DNA of 13,038 nt from CAYVHU01 sp964451415 (lineage in GTDB: Bacteria > Pseudomonadota > Alphaproteobacteria > Rhodospirillales > Magnetovibrionaceae): contig CAYVHU010000022.1 in NCBI GenBank assembly GCA_964451415.1, positions 1 through 13,038 on the forward strand, read 5' to 3'. Position 1 is the first letter of the stretch; each line of letters starts with the position of its first letter. Below are positions 12,574-13,038 of this stretch, in pieces. The position numbers and the translations under genes are program-made. Under the pieces are notes generated by a model. The model saw only the letters and a program-made list of their open reading frames with translations. It was not told where the DNA came from and searched no databases.

Positions 12574-13038
12574 TGAGATATCGATTCATCAATGCGGAGA
12601 AGGCCGATAACAATGCAAGTCGTCTATGTGACTTGTTCAAGGTGTCGCGGGCTGGGTTTTATGCATGGAAGCAACGGCCGCCCAGTCTTCGTCAACGTCA
12701 AGACAAGGCTCTGCTTGCCCATATTCGCAGTGAATTTGAAAGTAGTCATCGGTCTTATGGTCGGCCCAGGATGGTCGAAGAATTACGCGAACAAGGCTTC
12801 CATGTTGGTCATCATCGTGTTGGTCGGCTGATGCGTGAAAATGGCATTCAGGCCATCAGGACACGCAAAGCAAAGCGCTATTTCAGCCACACGCCATTAT
12901 TAGGATTTGCGCCTAACCTGCTGGAGCGAGACTTCACGGCCACGGCCTGTAATCAAAAATGGTCGGTCGATATCTCGTATATTGAAACCCGAAGGGGCTG
13001 GCTTTACCTGGCTGTCGTGATCGATCTTTATTCACGAA
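12570..13038 (+). CDS. IS3-family transposase OrfB (partial, cut by window edge)
   Basis: This is the catalytic part of the IS3-family transposase, present for its first 156 codons. Residues 45-105 resemble the HTH_21 segment (IRSEFESSHRSYGRPRMVEELREQG...HHRVGRLMRENGI). The rve/DDE integrase core begins with NQKWSVDISYI, where D134 is the first catalytic aspartate, and continues with GWLYLAVVIDLYSR. The second aspartate and the glutamate would lie beyond the window. The ATG at 12570 overlaps the orfA stop as ATGA and is in the -1 frame. It is probably expressed mainly as an OrfAB fusion through the upstream A7 site. No stop or frameshift is seen in the visible part, so the element may be active. 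Confidence 0.92.
   Translation, partial: MMRYRFINAEKADNNASRLCDLFKVSRAGFYAWKQRPPSLRQRQDKALLAHIRSEFESSHRSYGRPRMVEELREQGFHVGHHRVGRLMRENGIQAIRTRKAKRYFSHTPLLGFAPNLLERDFTATACNQKWSVDISYIETRRGWLYLAVVIDLYSR

Larger units (their letters stand above)
12240..13038 (+). mobile_element. IS3-family insertion sequence, running off the right edge
   Basis: The element has the IS3-family layout: a short orfA with helix-turn-helix, a longer orfB in the -1 frame with a DDE integrase core, and an A-rich slippery site between them. Its left end is placed at TGTCTGAATAAA (12240) because similarity to the remnant at 68-194 begins there. The right end, most of the catalytic core and any target duplication lie outside the window. 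The element reads away from the phn cluster. Confidence 0.85.

Noticed and set aside
12592..12831. 79-codon plus-strand frame inside the IS element
   Set aside because: It is an out-of-frame reading of orfB, whose own frame encodes clear IS3 transposase motifs.
68..13038. Composite transposon carrying the phn genes
   Set aside because: The left copy is a divergent fragment (about 88% over the compared stretch) lacking most of its transposase, so the pair could not mobilise the segment as it stands.
1..13038. CRISPR array, tRNA or rRNA genes
   Set aside because: No regularly spaced repeats and no tRNA- or rRNA-like segments were seen on reading.

Overview
This window carries an almost complete carbon-phosphorus (C-P) lyase gene cluster for using phosphonates as a phosphorus source. 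Insertion-sequence debris bounds it on both sides. Moderate-to-high GC, the gene set (phnF divergent from phnGHIJKLM, a DUF1045 2H-phosphoesterase gene next to phnM, phnN nearby, a separate phnDCE transporter operon) and the protein sequences suggest an alphaproteobacterium, possibly Rhodospirillales-like. That placement is an inference, because no rRNA or other marker gene is present.

Layout. Bases 1-194 hold a truncated IS3-family element on the minus strand, broken at about base 68 by unrelated sequence. phnN lies at 333-917 on the plus strand. It converges on, and overlaps by 35 bp, a long minus-strand operon read from 7563 down to 883: phnG, phnH, phnI, phnJ, phnK, phnL, phnM and the DUF1045 gene. 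These genes overlap or sit 1-24 bp apart. The 334-bp gap at 7564-7897 is the divergent control region between phnG and the GntR/UTRA regulator gene phnF (7898-8620, plus). It contains a perfect 14-bp palindrome, a 9+9 bp inverted repeat and a TTGACA promoter. The transporter operon phnD-phnC-phnE (11247 down to 8705, minus) follows, with a candidate Pho box upstream of phnD. At 11482-12091 lies what looks like a decayed N-terminal piece of a subtilisin-like (S8) peptidase gene. An IS3-family element, with orfA and a partial orfB, runs off the right edge.

How the genes work together. PhnD captures phosphonate in the periplasm and PhnE/PhnC import it. PhnI, with PhnG, PhnH and PhnL, attaches it to ribose 5-triphosphate. 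PhnM removes pyrophosphate, and the radical-SAM enzyme PhnJ, within the PhnGHIJK complex, breaks the C-P bond to give a 1,2-cyclic ribose phosphate. No phnP, which opens that ring in E. coli, is visible. The 2H-phosphoesterase-like DUF1045 protein is the best local candidate for this step. PhnN then makes PRPP. PhnF probably represses the lyase operon and its own gene, and the transporter probably also responds to phosphate starvation.

The metabolic core is canonical, and I see no new multi-gene system. The points most worth a second look are the missing PhnP step, an 18-bp palindrome covering the phnN ribosome-binding site and start codon, the regulatory palindromes, and the decayed S8-like gene beside the right IS element.
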